NCBI RefSeq assembly: GCF_000003855.2
Contig: NW_003101680.1
Location: forward strand, 3,353,753-3,417,752
Length of the DNA: 64,000 nucleotides
Source: Blastomyces gilchristii SLH14081
Lineage: Eukaryota; Ascomycota; Eurotiomycetes; Onygenales; Ajellomycetaceae
Reading direction: 5' to 3'
Shown: in pieces, positions 1-12,083 of the stretch
Layout of the letters: each line of letters opens with the position of its first letter
How positions within the stretch are numbered: position 1 is the stretch's first letter
The notes under the pieces: generated by a model
The model's input: only the letters and a program-made list of their open reading frames with translations
What the model was told of the DNA's origin: nothing
Database searches by the model: none
Translations under genes and position numbers: made by a program

Positions 1-45
1 CGGATAGTTAGAAGATCAATTTAATCAATAGATGGGAATACTCAC

Positions 46-1312
46 GTCATCCCATTCCCATGGTATGTGATAAGCATCTAGTGTATCGGGTGATATGTGT
101 TGGCTGGAGACCTGAAGAAAATTGTGAGCAGAAATACCCTTGGAGAAATATAAAACGAGTAGAAGAAATGGGAGCGAAGGGATAACGTACCTTGATAAAA
201 GTTGGCTTTACAGGTGCTTGAGCAATAGCTTTCGGTTTCTCCTTCTCTCCCTTGAGTATTGCAGTGATTTGCTCATCAGTATAACCGGATTTTGCGAGCG
301 TCGCCCTAGCACGATCTTCAAACTCCTTGTCTGCCTTTTCTTTCTCCTTCTTTTCCCTCTGCTTCTTTTCTGCTTCCACTCTGTTGTATTCATCGATTGC
401 TTGCCTTTTTAGTTTAGCTTCGTACGCTCTCCGCTCGGCCTCCTCGGCTTCCTGCTTGGCTCGCTCAGCCTCTATCTTCTCACGGATTCGTTGTTCTTGC
501 TCTTTTTCTGCTTCTTCCTCTTCCTTAGCCTGTGCGCGTCTCACAAGGACTTGATCGTCGATGTATCTCTGGGCTTCCAAGTCATGCTGCATCTGCAGTA
601 GTTTTTCTATTTGTAATTCGTATTCGATATCCCGGCGAGACAAGCTACGGTCCTTGTCGCGACTTGACCGATCCCTGCCACGGTCTCTATCACGGTCTCT
701 ATCACGGTCTCTGTCACGATCCCTGTCACGGTCTCTGTCGCGTTCTCTATTACGGTCCCTGTCGCGTTCTCTTTCGCGCTCCCTTTCGCGCTCCAATTCC
801 CGCTCTCTCTCGCGAATTCGTTTTTCTCGCTCCTTCTGTAAATCTTGGATTTGTTCGTCTAATTTTCTATTGCGCTCTTCCAGCAAGGCTTCTTCACGTC
901 TTTCCAAGATTTTTAGCCTCTCCAGCCGGACGTGCTCTTCGATATCCAGGTGCGGGGAATGGGCAGAACGGGAGCGGGGCCGCCGGTGGCGTCGCAGTTG
1001 CTCCATCTGTTCGTCCAAGTCTACCAGGGCACCATCTTCGGCGTATAGTCTTGGCCTCGCACGAACGTGAGAGTGGGAGCGTTCGCGACTCGGGGAGCGA
1101 GCTTCGTTAACGATGAAAATGTTGCCATCTCTACCCTGGGGGCCTACTGACGAAGCACGAGTACGTCCACGTCTGGGAACCTCCAAGTTATCTACTCTAA
1201 CTTCTCGCGGACGAGAATGCTGGCGAACTCTGGGGCGTGCTCGAATCACAAATGAGTCCTCGTCCGAGGAAGAGTAGCCACCACCACCGAAGATAATATG
1301 AGGCGGTGCCAT
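46..1312 (-). CDS. Charged coiled-coil fungal protein, 5' exons (3' end outside window)
   Basis: Two exons are visible on the minus strand: 191-1312 (374 codons) and 46-111 (22 codons). A 79-nt intron (112-190) with donor GTACGT and acceptor TTCAG separates them. A second intron opens at 45 with GTGAGT and leaves the window. I start at the ATG at 1312 (MAPPHIIFGGGG) rather than the upstream in-frame ATG at 1447, because the added 45 residues look like translated leader. The protein has a Gly/Ser/acidic N-terminus, Arg/Ser-rich patches, a long Arg-Glu then Arg-Asp dipeptide tract (about residues 165-215), and a Glu/Lys/Arg/Ala coiled coil (about 220-330). Exon 2 encodes SPDTLDAYHIPWEWDD, a motif I associate with a conserved fungal family of unknown function (possibly DUF8035, from memory). 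Function unknown; RNA-binding or scaffold roles would be guesses. The gene model is firm, the family name is not. Confidence 0.82.
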
Positions 1313-4300
1313 ATTTGGAAGTCCCCGCTTGGTCTGGGGTGCAATCCTCTGATAGAAGGTCAAGTGACTACTCCTCTCTGTAGCTACTTCTCTTCCTCCA
1401 AGGTTCAGTATAGGGTCAAAAATGTAAATATTGACAAGCAGGCTCAACTCCAGGTGGAAAGGTTAAACGGTAGCCGGGATAAAGCTCAAAGCTGGTTTGG
1501 GTCTTCTTGGATGAGCAAAAACGTGGAGGAAAACTAAACTCTCCTGTTGGAAAGTGGGGTAATGGCCCTCTTCGTAAGGGGGCATAGACAGGATGGCCGT
1601 TGGACAGAGAACTTGATGGAGAGAAACTGGAGTCGGAGCAGGCGAGCAGGCGCTTATTTTATCTCAGTCAGTCGCTTGGGAGAATGCTAGCTTTTATGGA
1701 GCTTAGAGGGATGAATGAACCTGAGAAGTTTGCTGAGGGGTTGGGATGCGTGTGTCAAAACGGAAGCTCGACAAATGAACGGCGGTTTGTGATTCGTGAC
1801 AGTGACCGTTAAAGAGCCAGCGATCGGGTATATAGTAGTTAAATTAAATGTGTGCCTTCAAATAGGTCACACAATTCCAGAAGCCCAACTACGGGCAGAA
1901 GAATGGTTGAAAGAAATCTTGTAGATAGAATAGCGAGGAGGATTATTAATTCGTGTCGGTGAGGGAGGATTTGGCCATTTTTCTTCGCAGCCAGGCCAAT
2001 TCAGCAGCTGATTTGCTGAACAGAACCGGTAGGCTTTCGAGGGTATCACGTTCGCTCCATCTTTGGACAGAAGTTGCTTGTGCACTTCGGGCCCTGCTTG
2101 AAGAGCGGCACTGTCCAAGGATTAGGGCTTAGCGGGGTCCGCCCGCAGATTTTGGGGGCCAGAAGAAGCCCAGAAAGGAAAAATAACGCCGTCAACTTGA
2201 TCCTTGGTGGAGCGGTTGACTTGTCTTCTCAGCCTCAACGTTGCCAAATCAGTTTGCCCGAGCGTTATAATTGGCCGTGAAAATGTTAAACGGGATGGCG
2301 CAAATCAGAGCTCCTCCAGTCTGTCCCCGCCGCCCAAATGCATCCACCAGATTGGGCGAGTTTGCCTGAATCTTCCAGGCACCAACTGGGCGGTTGAGGC
2401 TGCCTGGTGGTGGTGGTGGTGGGAAGAGCCACGAATGACAAAAAAAAACTTCATATCATCTTGTTCATGTATGTATCTTGCTTGAGATCTGGTGTCCTGT
2501 GTCGCATGGAGAGGAGAGGGCAAGCCATTCCCCCCACAAACAAATGTTAAAAACCCTGGCAAGGCTGACTCTGCGCAGGAATCCGCCCTCATTAATTGCC
2601 AATCAAGGTTAAATAAAATGGAGCTCAGGCAGCCAGTAGATGGCGGGCTCTTTCTGTGCAGACTTGCCCTGCTGGCCGTGGGCGTTTTGGGCATTTTCAT
2701 GGCAAGAAAGCGGGTCGGGAATCATGCAAATGTTACCTATAGATGGTTGCTTGGAATTCTGAAGATGGCGACAGGTTTTTGTTGTGGTTAGTTACCGCCG
2801 TTGAGTTTGCATTCCGCATATTCATCATTCTTCAATTGGGTCTCTCCATTTACCCTCTTTGCATTGTGTCCAGGGTTTCGGTCTGTTAGTTAACAACAAA
2901 TACAGCCCGCCCTCATTTAACTAAACAGATTGATTTGAAGACCCTTCCTTACGCTGTAACTGCACCCTCGCCAGTGGACATTGGTAACTGGGCTGTTAAC
3001 GTAGTCAACACCAGTCTAGCTCACGACATCCCAGTTGGGCAGATATGCAGATGACTGCTTTCCAAGTTATGTTCGATGAAGTGTCTGGGCAGTTCATATC
3101 GTCGTGTCTTTGTCAATTACTCATTTAGTTGCCTGCCTGTTGCCTATGAGAGGCAAAGCTTAATTACGCATTCTCTTCTTTTTTTTTTTTTTCTTAAATT
3201 CGTATCATTAACATGATTCCTAGATTCCTAAGAATATACATCACCACTATGATATGCTCTAATACGGAAGTCCCTGTCCATTCAGCGAGAGCCTTGGAGA
3301 CGTTTAAGGGTATGCTGACGAAATCTACAGCCCAAACTTCCACTTCTTTTATCTTTAGAGCCTGTGTATTATACATATGTTGCCCGAAGAGATTGCGAGA
3401 TACAACATTGATAGTACCTAGTACCTACACCCTGCGCGGCCTTACGATTTGTCCAGCTCAGGCCCTGACTATACTTCAGCATGGCTATTGCGGGAGCCTC
3501 CCTGAGACAAAGTGCCTGACATGGCATAAAAATGCATGCAAATACTGAAATAAGTAATGCTGATGATGCGGATGTGGCAACAAAGAAAAGAAAAAGGAAA
3601 AATGCCTGTAGAACGTTACAGCCGCGCATACATGCTGTGTTTGACACTGGTACAACAACCAGGTCTGCGTAAACACCCGGCCCAACAATGTGATGACATC
3701 CCCTGGTGTAAGTATCTATCTGACCCTTTCTGGTAATTAGACAGGTTGGATCAATGAACCAGATTTGACTTCATATTGAGGAGATTTTAGGAGGAGAGGT
3801 GGGGGAGGGGAAATATTTGCAATGTATCAAGCTATATCTCCCGATCTGGTTAGAGAGATAGCAAATGTGGTTGTTATAACAATAGCATTTTAATGATATA
3901 AAGATCATATCAAACACGTAAGGTAGACATCTGCCTGCGGGCAGCTCCAATTGTAATTAAGCTTGGTGATCTTCTCCATAACATATCTGTACGTAGAACC
4001 TCCATACCGCAAGCCGCATGGGTTTCTGATCGTAACGCCACAACGGTTTGAACCAACAGGGCAACTCAGAGTCTCGAGCTGGCCAGAAGAACAACAGTGC
4101 ATACATCCATCCGGTCGATCTGCGCTGGGCGTTTCTCCGCATCCACGCTTGCCTTGCTCGGGGGTTATGCAAGACAGCGACAAGACCCTTCGCATCGGCG
4201 CTCATCTGAACTGGGTAGCGATTCTAAATGGCATTATTAAACGCCCGGCTGCATCCCATCCAACACGGCGAACTTCATTCCCCAACTGGGAAAATTTCCC

Positions 4301-4381
4301 GGGCATATAAATTTAACAAGCACGGTATATTTCTCAGATCTTAAATTCCATTTTTCACATCATCTTCGTCAATCATCATAA
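1313..4381. other. Gene-poor intergenic region of normal composition
   Basis: About 3 kb between the two minus-strand genes. Base composition is balanced and unlike the AT-rich block further on. Short open frames occur on both strands (for example 1600-1812 and 3963-4310), but none has a recognisable domain or a convincing splice pattern. The part next to 1312 presumably holds the promoter and 5' leader of the coiled-coil gene; the part next to 4381 holds the prefoldin 3' UTR. Simple repeats visible are a (TGG)n run near 2404-2421 and a T-run near 3178-3191. A noncoding transcript cannot be excluded. Confidence 0.5.
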
Positions 4382-4970
4382 TCATGCCTTGCCGCCAGTC
4401 TTGAATATCTGGTCCATATGTTGCATGCTATTTTTATGCGTTGTTTCCAGGTAATGCAGTTTCTTTTCGAGATTGGATATATCGGTTTTCAGGTCGCCTT
4501 TCTCCGTCGATAACCGTTTGTTCACGTTCGTAATGGGGTTTGCGACAAACCTAGAAAATGTCCCAAGGGAAAGAAAGAAAGATCTTGTAAGTCATGATTG
4601 CTTTCTTACATCAAGTCTGCTAAGAGACTGCATAGCAGGGGACAAAGCACTCAAGCCAAGAGCACGCCATACATTTTCCCAACCCCTTCATATATATTTG
4701 TCTCCTTGGGTAATTGGCTAATTTCGCTCGATGTGAGTTCTAACAAGCGCAATTCACGCTGTTTCCCCGTAATTTGTGATTTGACGATGTTGATCTGTTG
4801 CTGTGCGGCGATGGCCCGCGATTCAATTTCTTGCACGAGCTATATGGTTTTCAGGAAGCGCATAGAATGTTAGAGTGGTAATAATTCTTCTATAAATATG
4901 CGGAACTGCGAGGACTGAAGACGAGGGGGTATGGGCTCACCTTTTGGAGAGCTTCTGGAGGGATAGACAT
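4382..4970 (-). CDS. PFD1: Prefoldin subunit 1 (beta-type), three exons
   Basis: Spliced CDS on the minus strand: exons 4941-4970, 4673-4839 and 4382-4550 (30 + 167 + 169 nt), giving 121 residues plus TGA. Introns are 101 nt (donor GTGAGC, acceptor TATAG) and 122 nt (donor GTATGG, acceptor TCTAG); joining them keeps one frame. The protein begins MSIPPEALQK, has an N-terminal helix rich in Gln and Glu, then the hallmark ETNIYEGVGKMF of prefoldin subunit 1, then a second helix (KGDLKTDISNLEKKLHYLE). Length matches the family (about 120 residues). Prefoldin is a hexameric cytosolic chaperone that hands unfolded actin and tubulin to the CCT chaperonin; beta subunits form coiled-coil tentacles with a central hairpin, which fits this layout. 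It is the last supported host gene before the repeat block and shows no stop or frame damage. Confidence 0.95.
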
Positions 4971-5768
4971 GTTGAGATAGGCGCGTTCGCGCGGGGATGG
5001 CAGGAGGTGCGCGCTCGGGGCTTTCGAACGGAGGTCAACTGGATACGATACGATGAACGTAAGCTGTCAATTGAATAGTAATGGAATACTGTGGTTTGGA
5101 ATAAACGACTCCATTTGAATCAACATCACGATAAATCACATGTATCCTGGGAACGAGGCGACAATTAGCGTATTTTTTAGCGTGTGGTGGGATGTTTTAG
5201 TGTAATTTATGTAATCTATTCACTTGTTCATACGAACCACCTACTAAGGGCGTGTTCGGTTGCACGGTCCTCTGTTAACCTCTGTTAAAAAGGTCCACTT
5301 AACAGACCCTAGTTACCCGCGGTATTGAAATTATCTACCTGAAAAAGGCCTTGCATTCAGTCTGCCATCATTATAATCTCCACTTACCTGTGATTAGAGT
5401 TCAATAGTGTAATTAGATCAAATAGTGAATAGTTGTAACTCAAATAGGCAAGGTGAGTATGATGTAAGATTGTGTAAAGCTGTCACTGTCTGCCAGCACT
5501 CAGGTGTTTTGCAGACATGGTTTTATCTCTGATAAGTGAGGCAGGCCGGATTCCTTCTTATCATTATATATATATATATATATATCTTCTTGTTGAAAAC
5601 TGTCAGAGATATGATAATTGACATCATGAAGAACTTCAATGATGAATATAAGAATGAATAATTAAGAGAAATACTGCTATATTAATACTATTAATTAGTC
5701 ACTTAAATTACTATGTATTCTGTTTCTCAGAATAAACATGCTTTTAATATCTTTTAAGATCTGATTTA
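4971..5768. other. Prefoldin upstream region and edge of the AT-rich block
   Basis: Positions 4971 to about 5230 are the likely prefoldin promoter and have normal composition. Near 5248 lies GGGCGTGTTCGGTTGCACGG after CTACTAA, which looks like the tip of a terminal-inverted-repeat element; no matching other end was found. Composition then falls quickly. A (TA)n microsatellite sits at about 5565-5584. From 5585 to the MITE at 5769 the DNA is AT-rich and I see no gene. Confidence 0.5.
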
Positions 5769-6274
5769 TAGACTGACCGTGTGACCGTGTCTGAGATCAG
5801 AATCAGATTTTTTGATAGTCTCATTATCAATTCAACTGATTTCATTACACAGTTTTAACATTAGATAGTAGTCTCATACTGTCTCAGTGAGACTTACTGT
5901 CTACTCTTGTTACATTTTTCAAATGAGATCATAATTTTCACTTCTCAATTTAAATTATTTTTATTGCTTTAAATGACTTTAAATCTTATTTGAGTGTTAT
6001 CAAAAAGTGTTACTTTTTAAAAAATTAAAAATAGTCTAAAAAAAACCTTAAAATGTCTAAAAATAGTAACTTTATGTCAAGAATGAGACTAAATGAGATT
6101 AAATGAGATCACTTTCTCATTTTTTTCAAGTCATGATTTCATTTTAAGATCTGATATATAGTCACTTTGCATGTTTTTTTAATAGCTAGTCTCAGTGAGA
6201 TTCATGTCAAGAAATGTATGAGATCAGATCAAATGAGATTAAATGTGAAATTTATAATCTCAGCAGTCAGTCTA
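5769..6274 (-). mobile_element. 506-bp MITE, copy A
   Basis: Complete copy in reverse orientation, flanked by the 8-bp duplication ctgattta (5761-5768 and 6275-6282). The family starts TAGACTGGCCG and the reverse complement of its other end reads TAGACTGACCG, an 11-bp inverted repeat with one mismatch. It has no coding capacity. The 8-bp TSD points to hAT-type mobilisation by a transposase encoded elsewhere. This is among the most decayed copies: nearly every CC, GG and CG of the better copies (D, E) is changed here. Confidence 0.93.
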
Positions 6275-7093
6275 CTGATTTATATATACAGACTCTTTTT
6301 ATAAAATAAATCTTATTACTAATCTTCTCAATTCTTATAAATAATAACTTAAAAATATAATATAGATGAAATCTGACATCTTCTTAAAGCTTATTAATTA
6401 GCTACAGAACTATACAAGTATAAAAGAACTGATAAATTCACTTATTATTCAAATTAAGTAGAAGCTATTAATCTTTTTATATATAATAACTTAGAGACTA
6501 ATATATAGAAATACTGCAGAAATATTTCATCATTTCATAAGTATAATATTAAAGTAAGTATAGATTACTTATAGAAGATATATATAATACTTACTATTTT
6601 ATATATAAAATATTTCATGAAGTTTTTAAAATATTATATAAACTATATAACTATACTATTTATCTATCTATCTATTAAATAAAATATAGTAGAGAAGCTC
6701 TATATAATAATCTTAAACAGTGATTATTTTTCAAAGATTGTATTAAAGCTCTAAATAATACTTATTTATTAATTACAGTTTCAGTAAGAGAGTAGTTATT
6801 ATAGTGAAATTAAAAAGAATAAATATTACAGAATATTCTGATAGCTTGTAATTATAATCTAAATTTTATTTATATTTATTCTGAAATGAAAGAATTTTCT
6901 TATAATAGCTATATTATTACTAATACTTAAAATAATAATAATTTTTTAACTGTAACTATAATAAATGACTACTTGTAGCAGACTATATCTGATTAATAGA
7001 TTATTTTATTACATTTTATAGATTTCTGTTAAAAGCTCTGATTCTTAATTACTGATTATTACACTATATAGATTTTTATCAAAAGCTCTGATT
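6275..7093. other. Unclassified AT-rich sequence
   Basis: About 0.8 kb between MITE A and the G1 LTR. There is no open frame of note and no recognisable domain. A degenerate direct repeat containing AAAAGCTCTGATT occurs near 7031 and 7081. The last bases (gatt, 7090-7093) may be the target duplication of G1. Probably an old repeat mutated beyond recognition. Confidence 0.5.
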
Positions 7094-7271
7094 TGTAATT
7101 CAAAGATTACTTAAGTCAGTATATAATTACAGACATACATCAGCTTCTTATATACATTATCTAAATTAATTAGTGACTGTTAGAGTCTCTTTACATTTAT
7201 AAGTATGTTCAGAAGTATGTTCAGAAGCAGCTGTGTTATTATCTGATAGTTGTATATTCTTCTGAATCACA
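7094..7271 (-). repeat. G1 3' LTR (178 bp)
   Basis: The family-G LTR starts TGTAATTC and ends GAATCACA. Full copies at 25880-26057 and 41222-41399 are also 178 bp; the copy at 45845 is 167 bp. On the minus strand the sequence just before this LTR is the purine-rich GATGAGAGAAAA, a plausible polypurine tract, so this is the 3' LTR of a minus-strand element. The central palindrome seen in the G2 LTR is decayed here. Confidence 0.85.
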
Positions 7272-7812
7272 TTTTCTCTCATCAGATTCAGTCATACTTA
7301 CATGATTATAATATACATTCTAGCTTCATATAGATTAGCATGTCACTAGTGTTTATAATTATATAATCTATCTCTGATTTAGCTAGTGTTCTGTATACAC
7401 TCTTATAAAGAAACTTTAACTATATTACATTACTTATTCACTAACTTTTTTCATTCTTCAATTATCTTCTTCATCATCATCATTATTAAATACTATCATC
7501 TTATTCAAGATTTCTACTTCTTCTTCTATTTAACACTTTCTATCTGTTTATCTATTATATTATATATGTTTCTAATAATAGTCTCTTATTCTCATAACAA
7601 GTATTATTGTAGTACTCATATCAGACAGTTCATTAGCAGTAAGTGTAATATATTATAAAATGTAATCAGAACTTGTTTATCTTCTAATAATTATCAGAAT
7701 ATACTATTATAAATAACATATTTTCTTCATCTTCTTATACACTCTTGATCTTCTTTTCTCAGCAGGTATCTGATTGTGTTTTATATTAACACAGATACTG
7801 ATTTATTTTAAT

Positions 7813-8260
7813 TTATATAGAATCTTCATACATTGACAGATCTGCATCTGTAGATAATAGTAAACATCTCAATATTAAATCATTGATTGAGAACTTGAAG
7901 AATATGATAATAAAGAAATTATCTGTGTTATATATAACTAAGTCTCTTATATCTCTCTCTATCTCTTCTACTATTTCTTTCTCTGCTACTCTCTTCTCTA
8001 TTTCTTTCTCTATCACTTCTTCTCAATCTTCTACACTTGTTTCTGTGTCTGGTTCTCTCACTCTCATTATCTCTGTTTTTATAATCTCTACTTCTACTAC
8101 TTCTGCTTTCATCACTGTCTTTATTACTAGCTCCTTCTGTTTTAAGAAGATGTTGCATAGACTTGATGAATTATATTTCTCAGTGTATATACTCTCACTC
8201 TTCTTACTGATCTCTAGAATGATTTATTATATAAAGACAGTGTATAATATAACTATTTAA
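7813..8260 (-). pseudogene. Arg/Ser-rich tract downstream of integrase in G1
   Basis: A pyrimidine-rich plus strand gives open frames on both strands: plus 7883-8260 (125 codons, Ser/Thr/Ile-rich) and minus 7928-8158 (76 codons, RS/RE-rich) overlapping 7813-8016 (Glu/Lys-rich). The same tract recurs at 26663-27043 and 46554-47042. It lies where a third open frame downstream of pol would be. It may be a relic of such a frame, or the frames may survive only because C-to-T change in TCT-rich DNA rarely makes stops. Function not recognised. Confidence 0.4.
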
Positions 8261-10110
8261 AGCTCAGTCACAGATATTAATTATTACATTTATTTTAAAT
8301 ATTTATAATAAGATAATTATTTATTTATATCAGAGAATCACTCTCTCTTTTAACAGTATTAAGATTATAAGTCTTTTTCTTTTTCATCTTTTCTTTCTAA
8401 CACTGATTTTTCTATTCTTAGAAGAAATTATTATAAGTTTTATTATATATAAAGTCATAGTATTCATAGATATTAAGAAACTATTTATAACTGTAAAGTT
8501 TAATATTACAGATATATTCACTCTGATGAATTTCTTTAAAATGATAGATCTATATTAGTCTATTCTCTGATATTTATTATCTGACTTCATAATACAAGTG
8601 AAGAATATTTATATTTTCAGAAATAAAAATGCAGATATTGTACACTTTTACACTTACAGATATGAGACTTGTATATCTTATCTGAGATATTATCATGAAA
8701 ATAAGCTGTTTATATACTGTATTCTGCTTTCTGTATTTCTCTGTGTTTCTCTCTCTCTTTCTGAGAAGTCTCATGTGTGTTGTAATTACACATACAATTC
8801 TAAGACTAGTAGATGTTTATTTAGTAATTATTATTCTCTGCTTTTATAGTTTTATATACTAATAATAGTTCTTAGTTACTTCAGTGTCAGAGATTATTTT
8901 AATTGAAGATAATAACACTGCTGAGACTACTCTCTCTCACTCTTAAGCTTCTTTCAGCACTTTCTCTCTCTTCTCTGCAGAAAAGATTGTATATACACTG
9001 AGTTATAAGTGTTCAGCTCTGAGTGACTTCTGCTGTTATTCATCTGATTCTGTATCTTCTTCTTCTTCTATTTCTTCTGTCTTTACTCTCTCTGTTCTGA
9101 CTTCTAATTCTGTAGATTCTGTGCTCTTCTTCAATTTTTCTACATGCATGCATACACATTTCTATATTAACATTTCAGTCAATCTTGTGATAAATAATAT
9201 TAATATCATACACAGAGTGATAAAGAAATCAGAGATATATATAGTGTTATTATAAGAGCAGCTTGCAGCTCTTAAATTTCTTACAGATCTTGAGTTTTAA
9301 GATTTCCTTTGTTTTTGATGTTTTTCAGATGATGTGGCATTGAAAATAGATTAAATATATAATGTATGAAAATGAATGAGATGTATATAATAACATTTAT
9401 CTTTTATAACTAACTTTTATAATTGATAATCAATTCATTTCTCTTTTCTTACACTTTTTCTTTATCTGCTAGTCACTACTCTTACATAATCTCTATATAA
9501 TACAGTATTCAGTGACTAGGTTCAGCAGCTTTCATCTTTTATGATTCTGTCTTATATATTATACTGTCTCTCTTTACCTGCTTAGATCACTACAGTGAAC
9601 AGCTTATTAAAACTAATCTCATCTAATCTTTGAGTGTTCTCAGAGATTAAGATGACTTGATTTCATATATCTGTAGATATTTCAGATGCTTCATTCTCTG
9701 TTATCTTCATAATTAAACTGATATAAACAGTTGAATTTAACTCTGAATTTCTTTTTCTTCTATAATCTGACTCATGTATAAGTCTACTACTTTAAGACTA
9801 CTCTTTACTGCATTGCATCTGCTGTCTGTGATATGTTATTATATAACTAGCTACAGTTTTATCACTTATTAAAGTATAATGTTCATCTGATTTCTTCATT
9901 TCTTTTCATTCTTTTCTTATAATTGTGAAAAGATTAGAATAAGTGAGATTATCTAATTTATAAGTGTCTATGATTTCTCTTACTTTGTGAGACTTTTCAA
10001 TTATAAGTTTCTTCTTCTTCAACACTGATAAGAGTGCTGTAAATAATTATAATCTGCTCAGATCTTGCATCTTTATCTTATTATTATTATTATTATTATT
10101 CTTCAATTAT

Positions 10111-10140
10111 AGATGTATGCAGTCAGAGACTATGACATCT
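10111..10140 (-). other. LINE 3' hairpin next to the tail
   Basis: On the minus strand, arms AGATGT/ACATCT enclose cat, then inner arms AGTC/GACT around a 3-nt loop, then gcat. The (TAA)n tail follows about 16 nt downstream. LINE reverse transcriptases of the stringent type recognise such 3' stem-loops. The layout is matched in the SINEs of this window. Confidence 0.8.
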
Positions 10141-10886
10141 ACCTGAGAACTTTTAGTTCTCAAGGTTTTTCCTATATCTGTAAAGTTAACTATTATACAT
10201 TCATCAATTTCAGATATGCAAAATCAGAAAATTCCAGCCCAGAATACAAAAACTGTTTATAAATTGCAGTGTTTTAACATCATCTCATACTTTGAAACCA
10301 TTTGACAATATCATGACAAAGGAAAAGAGAACACAGTCTTAAAGATAGACACATTAAATAGATAGACACAAAGAAATTGAAAGAAAAAGATAAAATAAAG
10401 AAAGACTGTAATAAAACAAATTATTAAAAGATAGTATATAGCTATTTTAACAGACTATATCTGGTTGATTTCCTTCTCTTCATATTCAGATAATTCTGAA
10501 TTTAGCCATTTTCTTATAGCTGCTTGAGTTTCTGATAGAAAGTCTATTAAGTATTTAATTCCTGTCTCAGTTGAGAATAAGAATCTCATATTTAATTAAT
10601 TTAGATCATACTTCTCTTTCAATCTGGCTCTGAGACTATTGTATAATGCACAGTGCATTATAATATGCTCAGAATTCTCATTTGTATTGCAGAATGAGCA
10701 TTCTATTGAGTCAAATCTATCATCAAATCTTTGTATATAAGATTTGAAATAGCCATGTCCTAGTTTCAGCTGTATTATAGATGAGAATATTTTCTTTTTA
10801 CATTTAATTGAACAAGATTTCCACTTGGGTTTTGTTTCAAATCTTGAATAATGTATACTCTTCTTTTGTTTCTGCCAGCTTTCATT

Positions 10887-11111
10887 TCACTTGTCTAAAC
10901 AAGATTCTTTTATTTTTCTCTTTATAAAAGACCAGGACACAATTTTTTGAATAGATCTGCTTAATTCTGCACTCTTTTTTGCAGCTGAATCAGCCAATTC
11001 ATTGTCATGAATATTCATATGAGCAGGAACCCAGTGCAGATGAATTATCAGCTTTGATATTCTTCTCTTTTGAATTTTCAAAACAGAGTTTAAGATCAGT
11101 TCAAGATTCAT
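10887..11111 (-). pseudogene. LINE RNase H domain remnant
   Basis: The 74-codon open stretch contains HLHWVPAHMNIHDNELAD followed by SAAKKSAE, the conserved C-terminal half of type I RNase H as found in I- and Tad1-clade LINEs (pattern WVPxHxxIxxNxxAD). The enzyme would remove RNA from the RNA-DNA hybrid during target-primed reverse transcription. It lies downstream of the RT on the same strand, separated by sequence with stops. The earlier catalytic acidic residues fall in damaged sequence at about 11150-11350. Confidence 0.8.
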
Positions 11112-12083
11112 TTGATCATTATGAATCTGACTATTTCTAAGTCTTTTTAAAGCAGCTTGACTATCAGAGAATATTCATGCCTCTTTCAAACAATTTCCTC
11201 TTTTATGAGATTTTATTTTAATGAGTTTGAAAGCTTTCACTATTGCAAATAGTTCAGCATCAAAGACTTCACATTCAGAGCCTAGATTTCAGAAATCTGA
11301 GATAAAATTGATATTATCTTCAGTATAAGCAATGCCTGCATCTAATCTATTCAAGTTCTCATTTTTTGAGTCATCTGAATAAATCAGAATAGAGTCTTTT
11401 ATATTGATTGTAAAAATTCTCTTCAAATGCTGTTCATATTCTTTCTCTTTTGATAGTTCACTTATTTGTAAGTCTATAAGAGATTCAAGCTTTTCTCTTC
11501 AGAGAGATAACTTCTCATGATCAACTTTTTCAACATTTAAAGAAGAAAATTGATTTTTAATCAGAGAGCATAGTCTGTACAGTTGAGAAGACATTTTCTT
11601 TGAAGAATTATTTTCATTTCAATCAAGAAATCTATTTCAATTCAGTTCATTTCCAGAGTTAATTGATGAAAATGAAGAAGAGACTCTTTCTCTGATTATA
11701 TGATTTGAGCTCATCTTTACAACTCTTAGAGTATAGTTCATACAGGCCTTTTCAAATCTAATAGCAGGAGGAGGAATCAAAGCTTCAATTTTCATTGCTT
11801 TAATAGAAGATGATTTGAATGCTCTCAGAATTCTTCTCAAGACTCTGTTTTGCAGACTTTGAAAGAGTTCAGTGAAATTTCCTTGATTATTTCATCAAAC
11901 TTGAACTTCATAATCAGCTACTGATGTAATACAGGCTATATATAACTGTCTCATAGCCTGGAAGAATAGACCTCTCTCTGTATTTGATAGTCTGATTATG
12001 TTATTCAATAGTCTTTCTGCCTTGACAGTTCTTTGTTGAATGTGATATTTAAAATTCAACTTGGAGTTTAATCATACTTCTAA

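Noticed and set aside
327..1110. Plus-strand open frames across the coiled-coil gene
   Set aside because: They are antisense shadows of the repetitive minus-strand coding sequence and have Ser/Arg/Leu-rich low-complexity translations.
1600..1812. 70-codon plus-strand frame as a small gene
   Set aside because: No domain, no splice context, and no feature beyond being open; within normal expectation for balanced-composition DNA.
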